Source: Rhynchospora pubera
Taxonomy: Eukaryota > Streptophyta > Magnoliopsida > Poales > Cyperaceae
Reading direction: 5' to 3'
Length of the DNA: 64,000 nt
Assembly (NCBI GenBank): GCA_028095005.1
Contig: CM051460.1
Coordinates: forward strand, 114,053,039 to 114,117,038
The first letter of the stretch is position 1, and each line of letters starts with the position of its first letter. The translations under genes and the position numbers were made by a program. The notes under the pieces are model-generated. The model worked only from the letters and a program-made list of their open reading frames with translations. It made no database searches and was not told where the DNA came from. This document shows positions 1-11,162 of the stretch, in pieces.

Positions 1-2699
1 GACTGATCTGTGATTAAATTAGTTTCAGGGGACCTTGTTGTAAATTTGCTTGAACTACTATAAGGATCTGTGTGTGATAAATTCTGGTGTTTAGGATTGT
101 TTTGTAAAGATCTGATATTTTGGTATCTTGAGGGACTGAACTGAAACTGTTGATGGTTGTGGATCGGATTCATTGTCTGTCGGGTTTGAATTTGAGAACT
201 GAAACAATTGCAATTCAACAGTTGATGGTTGATAGTTTTTAATTTGCATGTTGTTGCTTGTTATGGGTAAACACATCTCTATTGGTTTTGTTAATTATTT
301 GTTTAAACCTTGCAGGAAAAAAGAATGATGACTAGATGCTTGTAAGGAGGGCATGACATTATGTTTTAAATGCGTACTTTTGTTTTAAATGAATTACCTT
401 AATTCAGAACTTAGAATTACTTGGTATGTCATTTTGTTTAAAACTAATTAGCTTAATTCAGAACTTAATGTGTAATGTATTTTTTGGCTTGCCTACTAGT
501 TTATGCAACTACCAATTTAGCAGGAGTTTCTTTTAATTGATTGCAGTTAATGATATATTAATTGTTGGTGTCGGTCACAATGCTTATTGCAAGTATTAGA
601 GGTTCCTAAATTATCATTTCAATTCTTTTATAGCTGCAATTAACAATGTTGTGATCAAATTTAAGCTATTTTTTAACTTCCTCAAAGTTGAAACTATATG
701 GATAAACAATTATTCTTGTTTTGTTGTAGAAGTAACACATTTGTAAATTTTATTTCGTTTTATACGAGGTCATTAAGTATTTAAGTAGAACAATCAACAG
801 CTAAACTAATAAAAAAAGACGTTGGATTTTTTAGCTAGTTTCTGACTTGAAAGCACCACATTAAAAAATAAGTAGGAACTTTACGGTTCCTTTTTTTAGT
901 TTAAATTTTGAATTATATGTAATTAGAAAATAATTGTGGTAATAATTACTGAGACACCAAACTAGTAATAATATTTAGAAAATTATACTTTGCACATTAA
1001 GAAAAGAATCGCCGTATACGGAAATTTCAGTTGGACAAAGGGCCTGGCGCGATTATGCTGCCCTTTATTTACAAAGTTCAATCAGACCCTTTAAAAGCCC
1101 GGTAGGGCTTATTCGGACAGTCCAATTATAATGGATGGGTATCGAACCGAGTTCAAACCTCATCAAGTGGATTTCGGATTGGACGGCAAGGCTCATCAAA
1201 TAGGGCCGAACCCAAATACCCGGTCCAAATCCGTCCATTAGCAGCCCTGTCAAGAGCCCGTGGTCACAGACAAACCTGAGGGGCCAGCAAACACAGCATC
1301 TTAAGTTCTGTAAATGTGATTTTCTTTTAAAGATATCTCTAAAATTGTGCAAGACGCCACCCTTTATATTGTTTTCTTCTTTCTGGATTCTACACATGGG
1401 AAATTTTGTTTGTGCTGTTTAGAAAGCGTCTCTTTTCTTTCTTTTTTGGTTTGACAGAATGAGAGGCTGACAAATTTATCTGCAATATTTCTAACCAGTG
1501 TCGAAGCATGTAATCTTCTAATTTTGATTATCTAGAATGTTATTTCACTCTTCGTTGCATACCACAGGTTTCTTAATTTGCGTGCAATCTGTATAATTTT
1601 CTGTTGGTTAAACATCAGATGATTTTAGCACTTTTTGCTCGTTAAGACCATAGATTTTTACAGATGTTTATGAGATTTACATAGCAATATTTTGATGCAG
1701 TATGTAATTGTTTTCATTTGGACTTGAAATTTTCTGGTGGGAACTGATAAGAAATCCAGAATGCACCCTTACTTGCAGAAGAGTGGCCTCATTTTTCTTT
1801 CATATTATGGGTTAGTTTGGGACTGTCGTCTTTCGGTGCATGCATGTTATAGTGGCTAGAGTCATAAGTTCGGTAAAGTATGCAAGGTTGGGACTTAGTG
1901 CATGTTAGACCTGGTGTGCCTCTCTAATTTCATTCTAAAAGTTAGCTGAAACGCTTGCTAGTCTGTGTCCAGCGGCAGATCAATTGTTGTCAGAATCCTA
2001 CGTACCTCTTTAAATCACTAAATAGAATGTTTGGCTGTATGAATTGTGAATAAAACAGTCAAGATCAGTGTGAAATGGCTTAGGAAGAGACTGAGCTGGT
2101 AAAGAGCAAAGATAGAACAGTGTTAGGCGTTGTCTTTTTTTATTCAAAAGAAACACCAACGTGTTTTTTTCAACACTGCTGGATAGGTTGGACAGCTGAT
2201 GCTTGTAAGTTTCCTTTAGTTGATTCTGTTATAAAGCTTGCTAGTATGGCATTTCTATAACTAGCTCAAAATAATAATAATAATATTAACAATTTGTAAA
2301 CACTAAACACCTTCCTCGGCCACAATAACAAAATTCTGAAAAACAAACCTAAGCCTGTCAGAAAATGTTATACTTCGAGAGGAAGTATAGCCAGTGATAA
2401 CTAATAGGTGTGGTATCAGTGGCACTTTGGCATGTAGCTAGGTACCAACAATATGATTGACATTTGTCTCAAACTTCGTAAGTAACTTGGTCACACATGT
2501 TAATTATACCTGAGGCCGTTTTGTAATTAAGATCTCAAAATGGAACTAGTAATAGGTATTACTATAAACGGCCACACATTATTTCAAATTTGAATATGTC
2601 GTAATTTGTGTTCTCTTCAGGTTTGGCCAAATCCCCGTTGGACTAACCAGTCTTTTCTGTAAATTCATAAGCTATAGGCAAGAAAAACTATCGCTTAAC
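1..2699. other. AT-rich non-coding stretch, no convincing gene
   Basis: No open frame here resembles a known protein. A good 3' splice site consensus (pyrimidine-rich tract ending in CTTGCAG) ends near 315, so the first 300 bases could be an intron of a plus-strand gene that begins outside the window. The following exon would be very short and close with a stop after about five codons. Around 1030-1262 the base composition rises and the sequence has the look of an old repeat (a GGACCGG/CCGGTCC-rich stretch near a GCAGCCCTG end), but I found no matching ends or target duplication. Confidence 0.3.
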
Positions 2700-2781
2700 G
2701 ACGCTTTGGCCGAGTGGTTAAGGCGTGTGCCTGCTAAGTACATGGGGTTTCCCCGCGAGAGTTCGAATCTCTCAGGCGTCG
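2700..2781 (+). tRNA. trnS-GCU: tRNA-Ser (anticodon GCT)
   Basis: A complete nuclear class II tRNA. The acceptor stem GACGCTT (2700-2706) pairs with AGGCGTC (2774-2780), followed by the discriminator base G at 2781. The A box lies at about 2707-2717 (TGGCCGAGTGG) and the B box at 2761-2771 (GTTCGAATCTC). The anticodon loop contains GCT, which reads AGC/AGT serine codons, and the long variable arm is typical of tRNA-Ser. There is no intron. A run of T (2783-2788) directly after the gene is the RNA polymerase III terminator. CCA is not encoded, as expected for a nuclear gene. It decodes serine in cytosolic translation. Confidence 0.97.
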
Positions 2782-3688
2782 ATTTTTTATTTTAATTTTG
2801 TTTCTGTCTTATTTTCTTCTAAGGCTGCTAAATACTTTTTTTTCATCACAATAAAATTTACTGGTCACCAACCAATCTGAAAGAGGGAAAAAATAATATC
2901 AGCGCCTTATACTTTTTTTTCTCGCAAATTATTAATGAAAATTAAATTTTTATATATAATTCTTGATGATACAAAAAGAAAATAGAAAAACAGTAAAACA
3001 CAGTCGGCAGTGAAAGGAATAATAAATCCATACGGAAATACGATATGATAAATTAAAATTGCAGTCAAAGAAAAAGGCACATACCCGGCAGTGAAAATAG
3101 TACTCAAAGTTAGTTTAGTAACCTTCATAAATTTTATATGAATTGTGAAAAGAGTTCTATGAATTGTGCCAAAACTTATTCAGAGCATTGTTTTTCTCCA
3201 AACATTATTTTGAGTAATGAAATGTTATGTAACTTATGTTGACTTCATCTTTTCCCACTCGCATGTTCAATTTGCGTCCAGATATATTGTTTTAAACCTC
3301 AGAAGAAATCAAATTTACATCAGAATTACACCAGAAAAATTAAAAGAGAACAGAGCGCAAGGACGCAAATTTATTTTTCACATAATGCTTCAAACAACAT
3401 TCACATCAGATTAGGTTTTCAAATCAAGAATTAACCGAGTAAAAGCTTTCAACTCCCTTAGGAAATCAAAAGGAAAACTACATCAGAATATACTTAAATC
3501 ATAATTTCTACCAAAATTCAAAACTAATAAATTTCCCCAACTAATTCACAAACACCATCTTAATCCAAGAAAACAAAGTACCCAAGATAATAACAAACAA
3601 ACAGCCACATAACATCATTCACACATGCATCTCTAATCCCCTGTCCAGTATACATCTACCACCAAGAAATCATTCAACTCTCCATTCC
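2782..3688. other. Spacer between tRNA and MBF1c, including the MBF1c 3' flank
   Basis: AT-rich, with no supported gene. The part next to 3689 is presumably the 3' untranslated region of the minus-strand MBF1c gene. Confidence 0.5.
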
Positions 3689-4132
3689 TTATTTTCCCTT
3701 GCCTCTGAGCTTGACACCAAGCACTCTTTCCATCTTGGCAAGCACAGCCTGGTTCGGCACCGCCTTCCCGCTCTCGTACTCCTGCACCACCTGCACCCTC
3801 TCATTGATCTGTTTGGCCAACTCAGCCTGGCTCATCTTCTTTTCCAACCTCGCCTTTTGGATCGCCGCACGCACCTCAGTCCCGACCCGCTCGAACGCAG
3901 CTGGCTCAGTCGTCTCGTCGAGCTTGCGTGCATACACCACCGGGCCCGCACTGGAGCTGGTCTTCTTGTTTGTCCCGGCATCATGCTTCTTCACCGTCTC
4001 GATCGGGCCGCCGGTACGCAAGGCATTGTTCACCACCTTGCTGCTCTTGAGGTCACTTGATTTGGGCTTTTGCTTGCGCAGCACCACTGGTTCCCAGTCT
4101 TGTGTTATTGGCCCAACGCCTCTGGTTGCCAT
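3689..4132 (-). CDS. MBF1C: Multiprotein-bridging factor 1c (MBF1c), heat-responsive transcriptional coactivator
   Basis: A 147-residue protein with the full MBF1 layout. The N-terminal MBF1 domain (about residues 4-75) carries the typical TQDWEPVVL motif. The C-terminal Cro/C1-type helix-turn-helix (about 82-140) contains KKMSQAELAKQINERVQVVQ and ends in GVKLRGKGK. MBF1 proteins bridge transcription factors and TBP. The c-type proteins of plants are nuclear heat-response regulators, and this sequence resembles that type more than MBF1a/b. Length (Arabidopsis MBF1c is 148 residues) and the lack of introns agree. I chose the ATG at 4130-4132; the frame extends four codons further only to a GTG. 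The base composition is much richer in GC than its surroundings, as for other real genes here. The upstream region has a TATA-like box and heat-shock elements, annotated separately. Confidence 0.95.
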   Translation of the reverse strand: MATRGVGPITQDWEPVVLRKQKPKSSDLKSSKVVNNALRTGGPIETVKKHDAGTNKKTSSSAGPVVYARKLDETTEPAAFERVGTEVRAAIQKARLEKKMSQAELAKQINERVQVVQEYESGKAVPNQAVLAKMERVLGVKLRGKGK

Positions 4133-4230
4133 TTTCACAAACACACAAACAGAAAAGAGAGAGATTGGATCAAATCAAATTGGAAGTGATTTCTTTGGAT
4201 CAAGTGGAGAAATTGGAGGAGATGGTGAGG

Positions 4231-4262
4231 TATAAATAAGGATGGAGATGTCTGGAAGGTTC
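4231..4262 (-). promoter_or_regulatory. MBF1c core promoter: TATA-like box and proximal heat-shock element
   Basis: About 100 bases upstream of the MBF1c ATG the minus strand reads TATTTATA (4231-4238). Just beyond it is GAAGGTTC (4255-4262 on the plus strand) flanked by a degenerate third unit, giving a gTCnnGAAnnTTC heat-shock element. A heat-shock element directly upstream of the TATA box is the usual arrangement of heat-inducible plant promoters. No binding evidence is available from sequence alone. Confidence 0.6.
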
Positions 4263-4330
4263 TTGGGTTTTCTCTTTGCTTTGATAGTTTTATTCTTATT
4301 GTTGGTTTTGGATTACCAGACGCTAATTGG

Positions 4331-4346
4331 TTCTGGAAAGTTCGAA
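4331..4346 (-). promoter_or_regulatory. Distal heat-shock element of MBF1c
   Basis: The sequence TTCtgGAAagTTC at 4331-4343 is a perfect three-unit heat-shock element (alternating GAA/TTC at five-base steps), immediately followed by GAA. It lies about 200 bases upstream of the MBF1c start and about 70 bases beyond the proximal element. This fits known heat induction of MBF1c genes by heat-shock factors. Confidence 0.65.
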
Positions 4347-4916
4347 GACAGCCGTTGGTTTCTAAGTCGGTAGAAATCGGAGGGTCTGGATTTGTTATGT
4401 AGGAGATGCTTGGCGACCACGACTGTTGATTGGGCTTGTTCCTATTTCCTAATTGGTTACGTTTCAGCTGAGGAAATTAATTTTTGGTAATAAAGTCGAG
4501 ACAGTGACTTAGTGATGGTGACGAAAAAAAAAAATGGAATGGCAAACTTGGATTGCGGGTCACGTTTATGGGAAATCAGGTCTTGTGAGTTGTGACTGGA
4601 TTTTTTCTTTTTTCCCAATTCATTCACATTTAACTTTGAGAGTTTGAGGACTTAAATTCTGTACCGAGATCTTAATTATTAAGGCAATGTTTTTTCATGG
4701 TGCTGCCATAGTTTCAAGTATATCGAGCACTTAGCTATAATTTGTGAAATAGGGGCTGTAGTTTCTTTTATTGAAAAAAAATAATAATCCGTTAACAAGA
4801 TAATAGCTTCTACTTTTCATATTTGAGTTTGATGAGTTGCTCCTCTTTTATTATTATTAGAGTTTCAACAAAGCAGTTTTAAATTTGGTACAAGGAAAGT
4901 CGTGTGGTTCAATTTT

Positions 4917-5020
4917 AAGAAAATTGATTACTATCATTTGCAGTTTTATCATCGCTTGAACAAAGTAAACACGTCAAATAGACAAGATGAACATAAAATG
5001 ATCAAAATAAATACATCAGT
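4917..5020. repeat. Fragment of a fold-back MITE related to 54056-54360
   Basis: The stretch AAATTGATTACTATCATTTG followed by GCAGTTTTATCATCGC matches the left arm of the fold-back element at 54056 (GATTACTGTCATCTGCAGTTTTGTCATCGC). Only one arm is present. Boundaries are approximate. Confidence 0.5.
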
Positions 5021-5094
5021 ATTATAAATAAAGACCCGTGGATGTCATTAGTGAGTTTTTTAAACAATGGGCGACACGTTTAAGTTCTAAGAAT

Positions 5095-5242
5095 GGCTCC
5101 GTTTGGATGGTGTGAAAATAAGAGAAATAAGGGAAGGAGTATTGGAAAGTGTGTAATTTTGTGAAGAATTTGGATTGTTTATAATAAATTTGGAAGTAGA
5201 AAGAAGCTATTCTCTTATTCCTAGGCTCATTCAAACACAGCC
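5095..5242. mobile_element. MITE, GGCTCCGTTTGGATG family, copy 1
   Basis: A 148-bp element with inverted ends GGCTCCGTTTGG and CAAACACAGCC, flanked by the 3-bp duplication AAT (5092-5094 and 5243-5245). It has the family core GAAGTGTGTAA, TTTGTGAAGA and GGATTGTTTATAATAAATTT in slightly diverged form. The 3-bp duplication and G-rich ends suggest a PIF/Harbinger (Tourist-like) origin; this is inference because no transposase is present. Confidence 0.8.
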
Positions 5243-6375
5243 AATATGAAATAAAAAAATTTCCAGTTCCTGCATCGTTATTATTTAGCATGGAAATGAC
5301 CCGTTTCAACGGTAAAGATTTATTGCGCACCTCAATGCATTTGTTTCCAACGTCTGTGTCCCCACTCCGAACGCAATTTTTTGGCTTTGATTTTTTCGAC
5401 CCCTTCTATATTTCCGTCGATTGCTCTCCCCTCCTTGTAACCTAGCCATCGCCTCCTCTCTCTCTCTCTCACCCGTAACGTCCCCTCTCTCTCCCTCTTC
5501 CTCTTTTGCCCACCCTGATACACCCAGCCCCTCCTTCGGACCCCCTTGGTCTCTCCGGCTCCTCCTTCTCCTTTGACAACTTCGCCGCCTCCTCTCGACG
5601 CTCTTCTTCTTCTTTTCCTCCAAATTCATGGCACCTCTTACAGACTGTAGGCGGGGGGTTTCGTTCTGGTGAGGTATATACGGTAGATCCCTAACAGTGG
5701 GCAAAGCGCCACCACTGGCAAAGGATTCTTCTTGGACGTAAAGGGAAGGACAACGAGATAAGTCGGTTAGTTGTATCATCTCTTTCTAATCTCTAGCTCG
5801 CTGTTACTTTTTCTTGTCTTTATTAATTCCAATTTGGTTTGATACAGCCTACAGAATAAGGGATGTTGATCAATCTATGTTCTTCCTCTCGAATATTTTA
5901 TTTTTTCCTAGAGTAATTGTAATCAGGACTTCAATTTGTATGATATGGACATATACACAATCATTTTAAGCAAAAAGAAAGTGAGCTGCTCATACCAGTT
6001 CTATGTCACTACTCAAATTTTTAATATAGACAAGCCATCACTACTTGCTTAAAATGATTTATTTTAAACATGCAGACAATAACATTTGTAGTAATGAATT
6101 TTATAATTATTCCAGATATTTCACATTGTAGAAATGGTTAATTTATGCTATAGCAACAACTAGGTCACCTGCCATGGATTGGCAGATGAAGGCAGTTCGA
6201 GTTCATCTGCCAGTTTGAGTTTGACTCATGTTTCTGTTACCATTTCTATCCTTGGTAGTATATTCAGCATTAATAAGACTGACACGCGTGAGTAAGTATG
6301 ATTTCCATGCATTATTGGTTAATACCTGAATTTTGATCTTTTTGGATTGTGCTAAATTTGTTTCTACATATGTAG
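5243..6375. other. CT-rich region that could be a 5' leader; nothing certain
   Basis: From about 5400 to 5780 the plus strand is pyrimidine-rich (CT repeats at 5455-5500) and higher in GC, resembling a 5' untranslated leader or a first exon. A short frame runs from 5506 to 5694 but is low-complexity. A possible 5' splice donor (G|GTTAGT) lies near 5765. I could not connect it convincingly with the candidate exons at 6376 and 7411. Confidence 0.25.
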
Positions 6376-7449
6376 TTGATAGCAAGGATCATACTATGTT
6401 GGAAAAAACTGAAGGCTGAAAGAAAGGCCAAGATAGGCAATCTAAATGAGAGAACAAATTATTACACTACTCAACAACTTATTCAGGTGAGACTAAATCT
6501 TCTTTCTCTTCCCAGAACATTTTCATTCTTGCTCCCTGGTTGATCTGAAAATTGTAAATAGATAGCACATTTATTAATATGTAAAGAAACATCTACTTAA
6601 TTTTTTCTTTATTGTTTTTATTTTTTTTACAATCTTTTAGACCAGAAAATATGTAAATATTTTGAAAGAACAAGTAAAGAAAAAAGGGGTAGTAAAAGAG
6701 TTTACATATATTGGTTTTGAATTGGGAGACGGTTTTCATCTGTAGACCTCCATCTAATCTACTATGGTGCCCTTCTTAATATGGTAAATTATGTAAAAAT
6801 AACTATTATAATGTTAATGAGCAACCTGAAGTCAACTGAATATAACTTTGTCTACTTAACAAAGCTGTTTTAAAAGGCTAAAATCAATTTATAGTCAAAG
6901 GCAACATCTTAATTCATATTTTAGATTTATTTTACTTGAGTAGATGGTACAATCATTTACCAAAATAGTAGAACTAACAAAATTATACTAATCTTTAGTT
7001 ACAGCCGAAATTTATTGTTCATGCTACATTTATTTCCATATCTAATTGAATTTACATTTGCCAGAATTTTGATTTCTTACAAAGTATTACTTAAAAAATG
7101 AAAGTAAAAGGATGAAAAAAAAACATAACTGTATAGATCGGTAAAATTGGTACATTGGTTCCTTATGAGTGTCCTATTTGCAACTTCTAGGAGAAAGAAA
7201 GAAATGGCATATGAGGTGCTTTTCAGCCACATATGTTCATACAAGGGATGTCATCGTCTGATTATATGTTACATTCAGTGTCAAGTGTTTAGACCAATGA
7301 TTTAGACCAGGCACTTTTGGTACTATTATAATTATTTGTACATTTCTTTACCATGCATGATGGTCACATGATTTAACATCTATTTAATTTCATTTATTTC
7401 TTCTGTACAGGTGTTGCCATTTTCTGATGCATTGAAGTTCATGTCCTAA
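6376..7449 (+). other. Candidate C-terminal exons of an unidentified plus-strand gene
   Basis: After a good acceptor (ATGTAG) an open 37-codon block runs from 6376 to 6486. It is lysine- and glutamine-containing, includes WKKLKAERKAKIG and NERTNYYTTQQLIQ, and ends exactly at a donor (CAG|GTGAGA). A second block from 7411, after a strong acceptor (TTCTGTACAG), continues in phase with VLPFSDALKFMS and a stop at 7447-7449. The two join without a frame change. I do not recognise the family and found no convincing upstream exon, so this may be the end of a real gene, a pseudogene or chance. Confidence 0.25.
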
Positions 7450-9229
7450 TAGAAGGATTGGGCCCATGTACATGGCCAGGCATGATCTTTGTATATTTTG
7501 TGAATTGTCAATTAAATATTATGTTAATTACATCTATTATTTTCTTTGAGAGCCTCCTTTACCTCTACATTAATGTGGTAGTGCATGACTAATGGTACAA
7601 CCGTCTATCAATTAGGCATAGCCTACTTTCGAATTCTGGTATACAAACCCTAGCTTCAGTTCCTCTTTCATAATGCCAGTAAAAGTTAAGGTTTGTTATA
7701 AAAAATATATAGTTACCTATTAGTCTTTTAATTCAACTTTAATTACAAGGTTTATGAATTTTAGTTTTACAGCTTCAAATTATTATTTACCTTATAGCAT
7801 GGACTAAAGAGGGAGCCTTACTAGAACGTATCAGCGATCTTGGTATTCTGTTGGAGTTAGATAGGACAATTTTATTGTGTTGGAGCGTTTTACTTTTCAC
7901 TACAATAGCTGGTGAAGTACTGTCCGGTTTTTACATTTCAATGTTTTTTCTCCTTTTTGTTTCAAGTAGATGAACTGTTTGTTTGGCTGTTACTGGTCAG
8001 GAACTCAATGGATGTGTACCATATGAGTCCTGGTGGTGGAAATTTGATTCTGTAGTTCTTTTATGCAAGTTTAATGGAATTGTCATTGGGCAACATCCAA
8101 AAAATAGGAAAAGTTAGGTACAGTGAGTACTAGCCTTACATGACCGGTGCTACCACCTGGTGGTACATTCTAGGAAAATATATTTGCATTGAATTTTGTA
8201 TTGCCTGTTGTTTATAAGCACAAATACGGTTTTTTTAATTAAAATATGCGAGCATTGATTTTTGTATGTTGTAATATCTATTGACCTTCCTACTTCATAA
8301 ACATTAATAATGACAATTATGTTTCCACTTAAAATGACCATTGATTTTTGAAAATATAACGTCATACACCAAAGAGACGTGCATTACAAATTTACAATTT
8401 TATATGTTCCATTATCTTATACAATGTGTGCAAGATTTACTTTATATTGTTCTCTCATTTATATATAAATCAAATTATGCTTTACTTTTTTATCTGAATA
8501 TTATTCAAAATAATTAAACAACACAATGTCATAAACATTAGAAAAAAAAGACCATCATTATATTATAATATGAAGAAAATAAATAAATGTCCTAACATGG
8601 TAGTAAAATAGTTGTAATTTGTGAGGATAATATTAAATAATTATACATTAATTTATTTCATACAATAAAAAGTAAAAGTAGTTGACAAAATTATACATTA
8701 TATACGATTTGTTCTTATTGAATTTGTCTATCTTTGTTTTTTATTAGGCTGTTGTATACTATATACAATAATACCCAACAAATATTAAATATAGATATCA
8801 TATAAATTTATTGCCATCCGCAAAGAAATATTATATATATTAATCTTTACGAATTCAAAAATGATAATAATACCCTTTATTGTCTGCATGTTTCATTATT
8901 ACCGTTTAAAAACTGACGTAAGAGTCTTATAGGTTCAGGAAAACCTATAAGAGTCATTTCAAAAATTTTAAAACACAATTATGTGATATGTGATACAACG
9001 ACGTAAGAGTCTAAATAGACAATTGTTTAGTCTCTCAATACTCAATAGGATATGTTTCATACTAAATCAGGTCAATATTATTAACATGTTGTACTATATA
9101 ATATAAGATTAAATTTAATCAAAATTTTGTAGTCTATTTCAACAAAATTAAATTAAATTATACAATTAAAGACATTACATATAACTTAATTAAATGAATA
9201 GAATAAAAATTAATATAAAAAATGCATAT
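7450..9229. other. AT-rich stretch, probably including a Helitron body
   Basis: No supported gene. The AT-rich segment ending at 9258 is probably the body of a non-autonomous Helitron (its 3' end is annotated next), but I could not locate a 5' TC terminus. Confidence 0.3.
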
Positions 9230-9258
9230 ATCGAGCGAAGCTCGATGTACCCAGCTAG
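9230..9258 (+). mobile_element. Helitron 3' terminus (hairpin plus CTAG)
   Basis: A 7-bp stem ATCGAGC / GCTCGAT with a GAA loop (9230-9246), then 8 bases, then the terminal CTAG (9255-9258) followed by T. This is the standard Helitron 3' end (short GC-rich hairpin, 3' CTRR, insertion before T). The 5' end was not found, so the length of the element is unknown. No Rep/helicase coding is visible, so it is non-autonomous. Confidence 0.75.
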
Positions 9259-9269
9259 TATAAATAAAT

Positions 9270-9691
9270 GAGCAAGGTTCCGGTGCCATACTTTTTTGGT
9301 ACCACAAATGCCACGCTTTACTTTTTTATTTAAAATTTTAAAATTTAAAATATAATCGTCCGATCCAACCATTGATCTTGTTCATTTTAAAGACGGATGC
9401 GTTGTCATAAAATTTTATAATTTTTTAAGTTTATTTGATGCTTGATCAAAATGACAAAAATGAACGGATCAAAATGACTAAAATAAATTAATTCTAATAT
9501 GTCCATTTTTCAACCTCTTGATCAAGTATCAAATAAATTTTAAAAATTATAAAATTTTAGGATAACACATTCATTGTTAAAATGAACATAATCAATGGTT
9601 AGGATCGTACGATTATATTTTAAATTTTTAAAATTTAAAATGAAAAAGTAAAATGTGGCATTTAAAAAAGTGTGGCACTGGAACCTTGCTC
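9270..9691. mobile_element. MULE-type fold-back MITE, GAGCAAGGTTCCGG family, copy 1
   Basis: A 422-bp element with inverted ends GAGCAAGGTTCCGGTGCCA and its complement, flanked by a perfect 9-bp duplication TAAATAAAT (9261-9269 and 9692-9700). The 9-bp duplication points to the Mutator superfamily. The two halves are inverted copies over nearly the full length (for example TTGTTCATTTT and AAAATGAACA), so a transcript would fold into a long hairpin. A second copy lies at 45177. Confidence 0.88.
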
Positions 9692-10044
9692 TAAATAAAT
9701 AAGTTCAATAAAAATAAGTTAAATATCCTTATACAAATCTAAAGAAGGAATAACAAAAATTATTTGTTTTCATGTGTCTATATATTTATATTATCTATTT
9801 TATATGTGTATTTTGTTTAAACAATGACAAAACTAACGACAATAATTTCCCTTGTGCTTTGACAGGAATACAGGATTTAGCATCCAGGCCGTTCCACTGT
9901 CCAAAGCTGAGAATTGTAAGCCTATAATAATTAAGGACCAAGGTTTATTTTGGACCTTATTACTCTGGCCCATGGGTTTATTACATGGGCCTTATATAAT
10001 GCCGACAATGCCCATGGGTTTATTACCCAGGCCGTTCCACTGTA
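9692..10044. repeat. Spacer with a 17-bp direct repeat
   Basis: The sequence CCAGGCCGTTCCACTGT occurs twice (9884-9900 and 10027-10043), 143 bp apart, and the second copy abuts the fold-back element at 10045. No gene is supported. Confidence 0.5.
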
Positions 10045-10405
10045 CTACGGTGAGTTGCGATCAAAACACTTAGATCTAGTTTAAAATGACTGATTCAAAC
10101 CGTTCAATATGATCTCCTTATTGAAATCTCCATGCAGATAAAATTTTATATTTTTTTTTTTAGATTTTTAAGTATTTTTTCGGATTTTTTAAAAACGGCT
10201 ATTTTTGAACGATTTAGAACTAATTAGATTAACGATTTTCTAAAATTTCAAAAAAATACTTAAAAATTTCGAAAAATTGTAAAATTTGGTATGTGTGGAA
10301 ATTTCAATAGAGAGATCATATTGAATGGTTTGAATCGGTTATTTTGAATTAAATTTGAGTGTTTTTATCGCAACTGACGGACCCTTTGGTGAATTACAAC
10401 TCACC
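10045..10405. mobile_element. Fold-back MITE, GGTGAGTTGC family, end-truncated copy
   Basis: The interior matches the element at 47431: ATGACNGATNCAAACCGT, GATCTCC, ATTGAAATCTCCATGCAG and the AATTAGATTAACGATTTTC centre, with the complementary arm on the other side. The outermost inverted ends are shortened: it begins at CTACGGTGAG and ends near CAACTCACCT, without the GAGTTT...AAACTC tips. No target duplication was found. Confidence 0.75.
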
Positions 10406-10887
10406 TTAAAAAAGTTTTAGATATATATATATTCTAACTAGTAAATAACAGCATGACATCTGGTCTATATTTTAGTTTTTGTTGCTGTCCACTTTCTTGG
10501 AAGGAAGTTCTCAAAGTCAAATTGGTGACATATTATTGCTGGTACTGGTTTCCCTATGCCTGTGTGTTGCTGTAATTAGCCCAATAATTTAAGTTTGGAT
10601 CTGACATAAAGGATCAACAAAGATCCAGTATGTGTCGTATCAGATCTCCAAGGAAAAAGGTGACAGTTGACCGTGTTTATTGCATTTTAGGTTAAAGTTA
10701 AACTTGTTCTTTCTAGTGATCTTTTCGATAAAGTTGAAAGAGAGAAATCTCTCAAACGAGAAAAATAGGAAATATGGTTAAACTATACATTAATTTTAGT
10801 TTGAAACTGTGTGTTAGAGATGAGGAGGATTTTTTTTTTTTAAATCTCTTTTGTATAGTTTGTGGTTATACTATTGATATCTAGTAG
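10406..10887. other. AT-rich spacer
   Basis: No gene, RNA or repeat recognised. Confidence 0.4.
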
Positions 10888-11162
10888 TAGGGCTGTCAAT
10901 GGCAGCTATTTAATCGTTATGTCGTCACGTTACCGGTAAGTGAAACGGTTAACGGTATTGAAATCTATTTCGTTTTTTTTAATGGAACGACAAGTGACAG
11001 CGAAATTTGTTTCGTTAATGTGTTTTTTCACATGCCGTTTAGCGAAATTGTTTTGTCAACGAAGGACACAGTTAACAGCACTGAAAAAGATTCCGTTTTT
11101 TTTATCGGCAAGACAAACGAAACTGGATGTTTCGTTGCCACTTGTCACGTTTGACACCCCTA
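10888..11162. mobile_element. hAT-type MITE
   Basis: A 275-bp element with ends TAGGGCTGTCAA and TTTGACACCCCTA (inverted, TAGGGSTGTCAA), flanked by the 8-bp duplication tctagtag / cctagtag (7 of 8 identical; 10880-10887 and 11163-11170). The 8-bp duplication and the ends fit the hAT superfamily. The interior has repeated ACGTTAACGG/TTTCGTT-like words and no coding. Confidence 0.8.

Noticed and set aside
1037..1262. hAT-like element with GCAGCCCTG end
   Set aside because: No matching left end and no 8-bp duplication.
1065..1397. 110-codon minus-strand frame
   Set aside because: No recognisable motifs, overlaps an old repeat-like segment.
3699..4235. 178-codon plus-strand frame across the MBF1c gene
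   Set aside because: It is the antisense shadow of MBF1c; the minus-strand frame has clear family motifs.
5306..5779. 157-codon minus-strand frame rich in R and E
   Set aside because: Low-complexity translation of a CT-rich stretch; no family resemblance.
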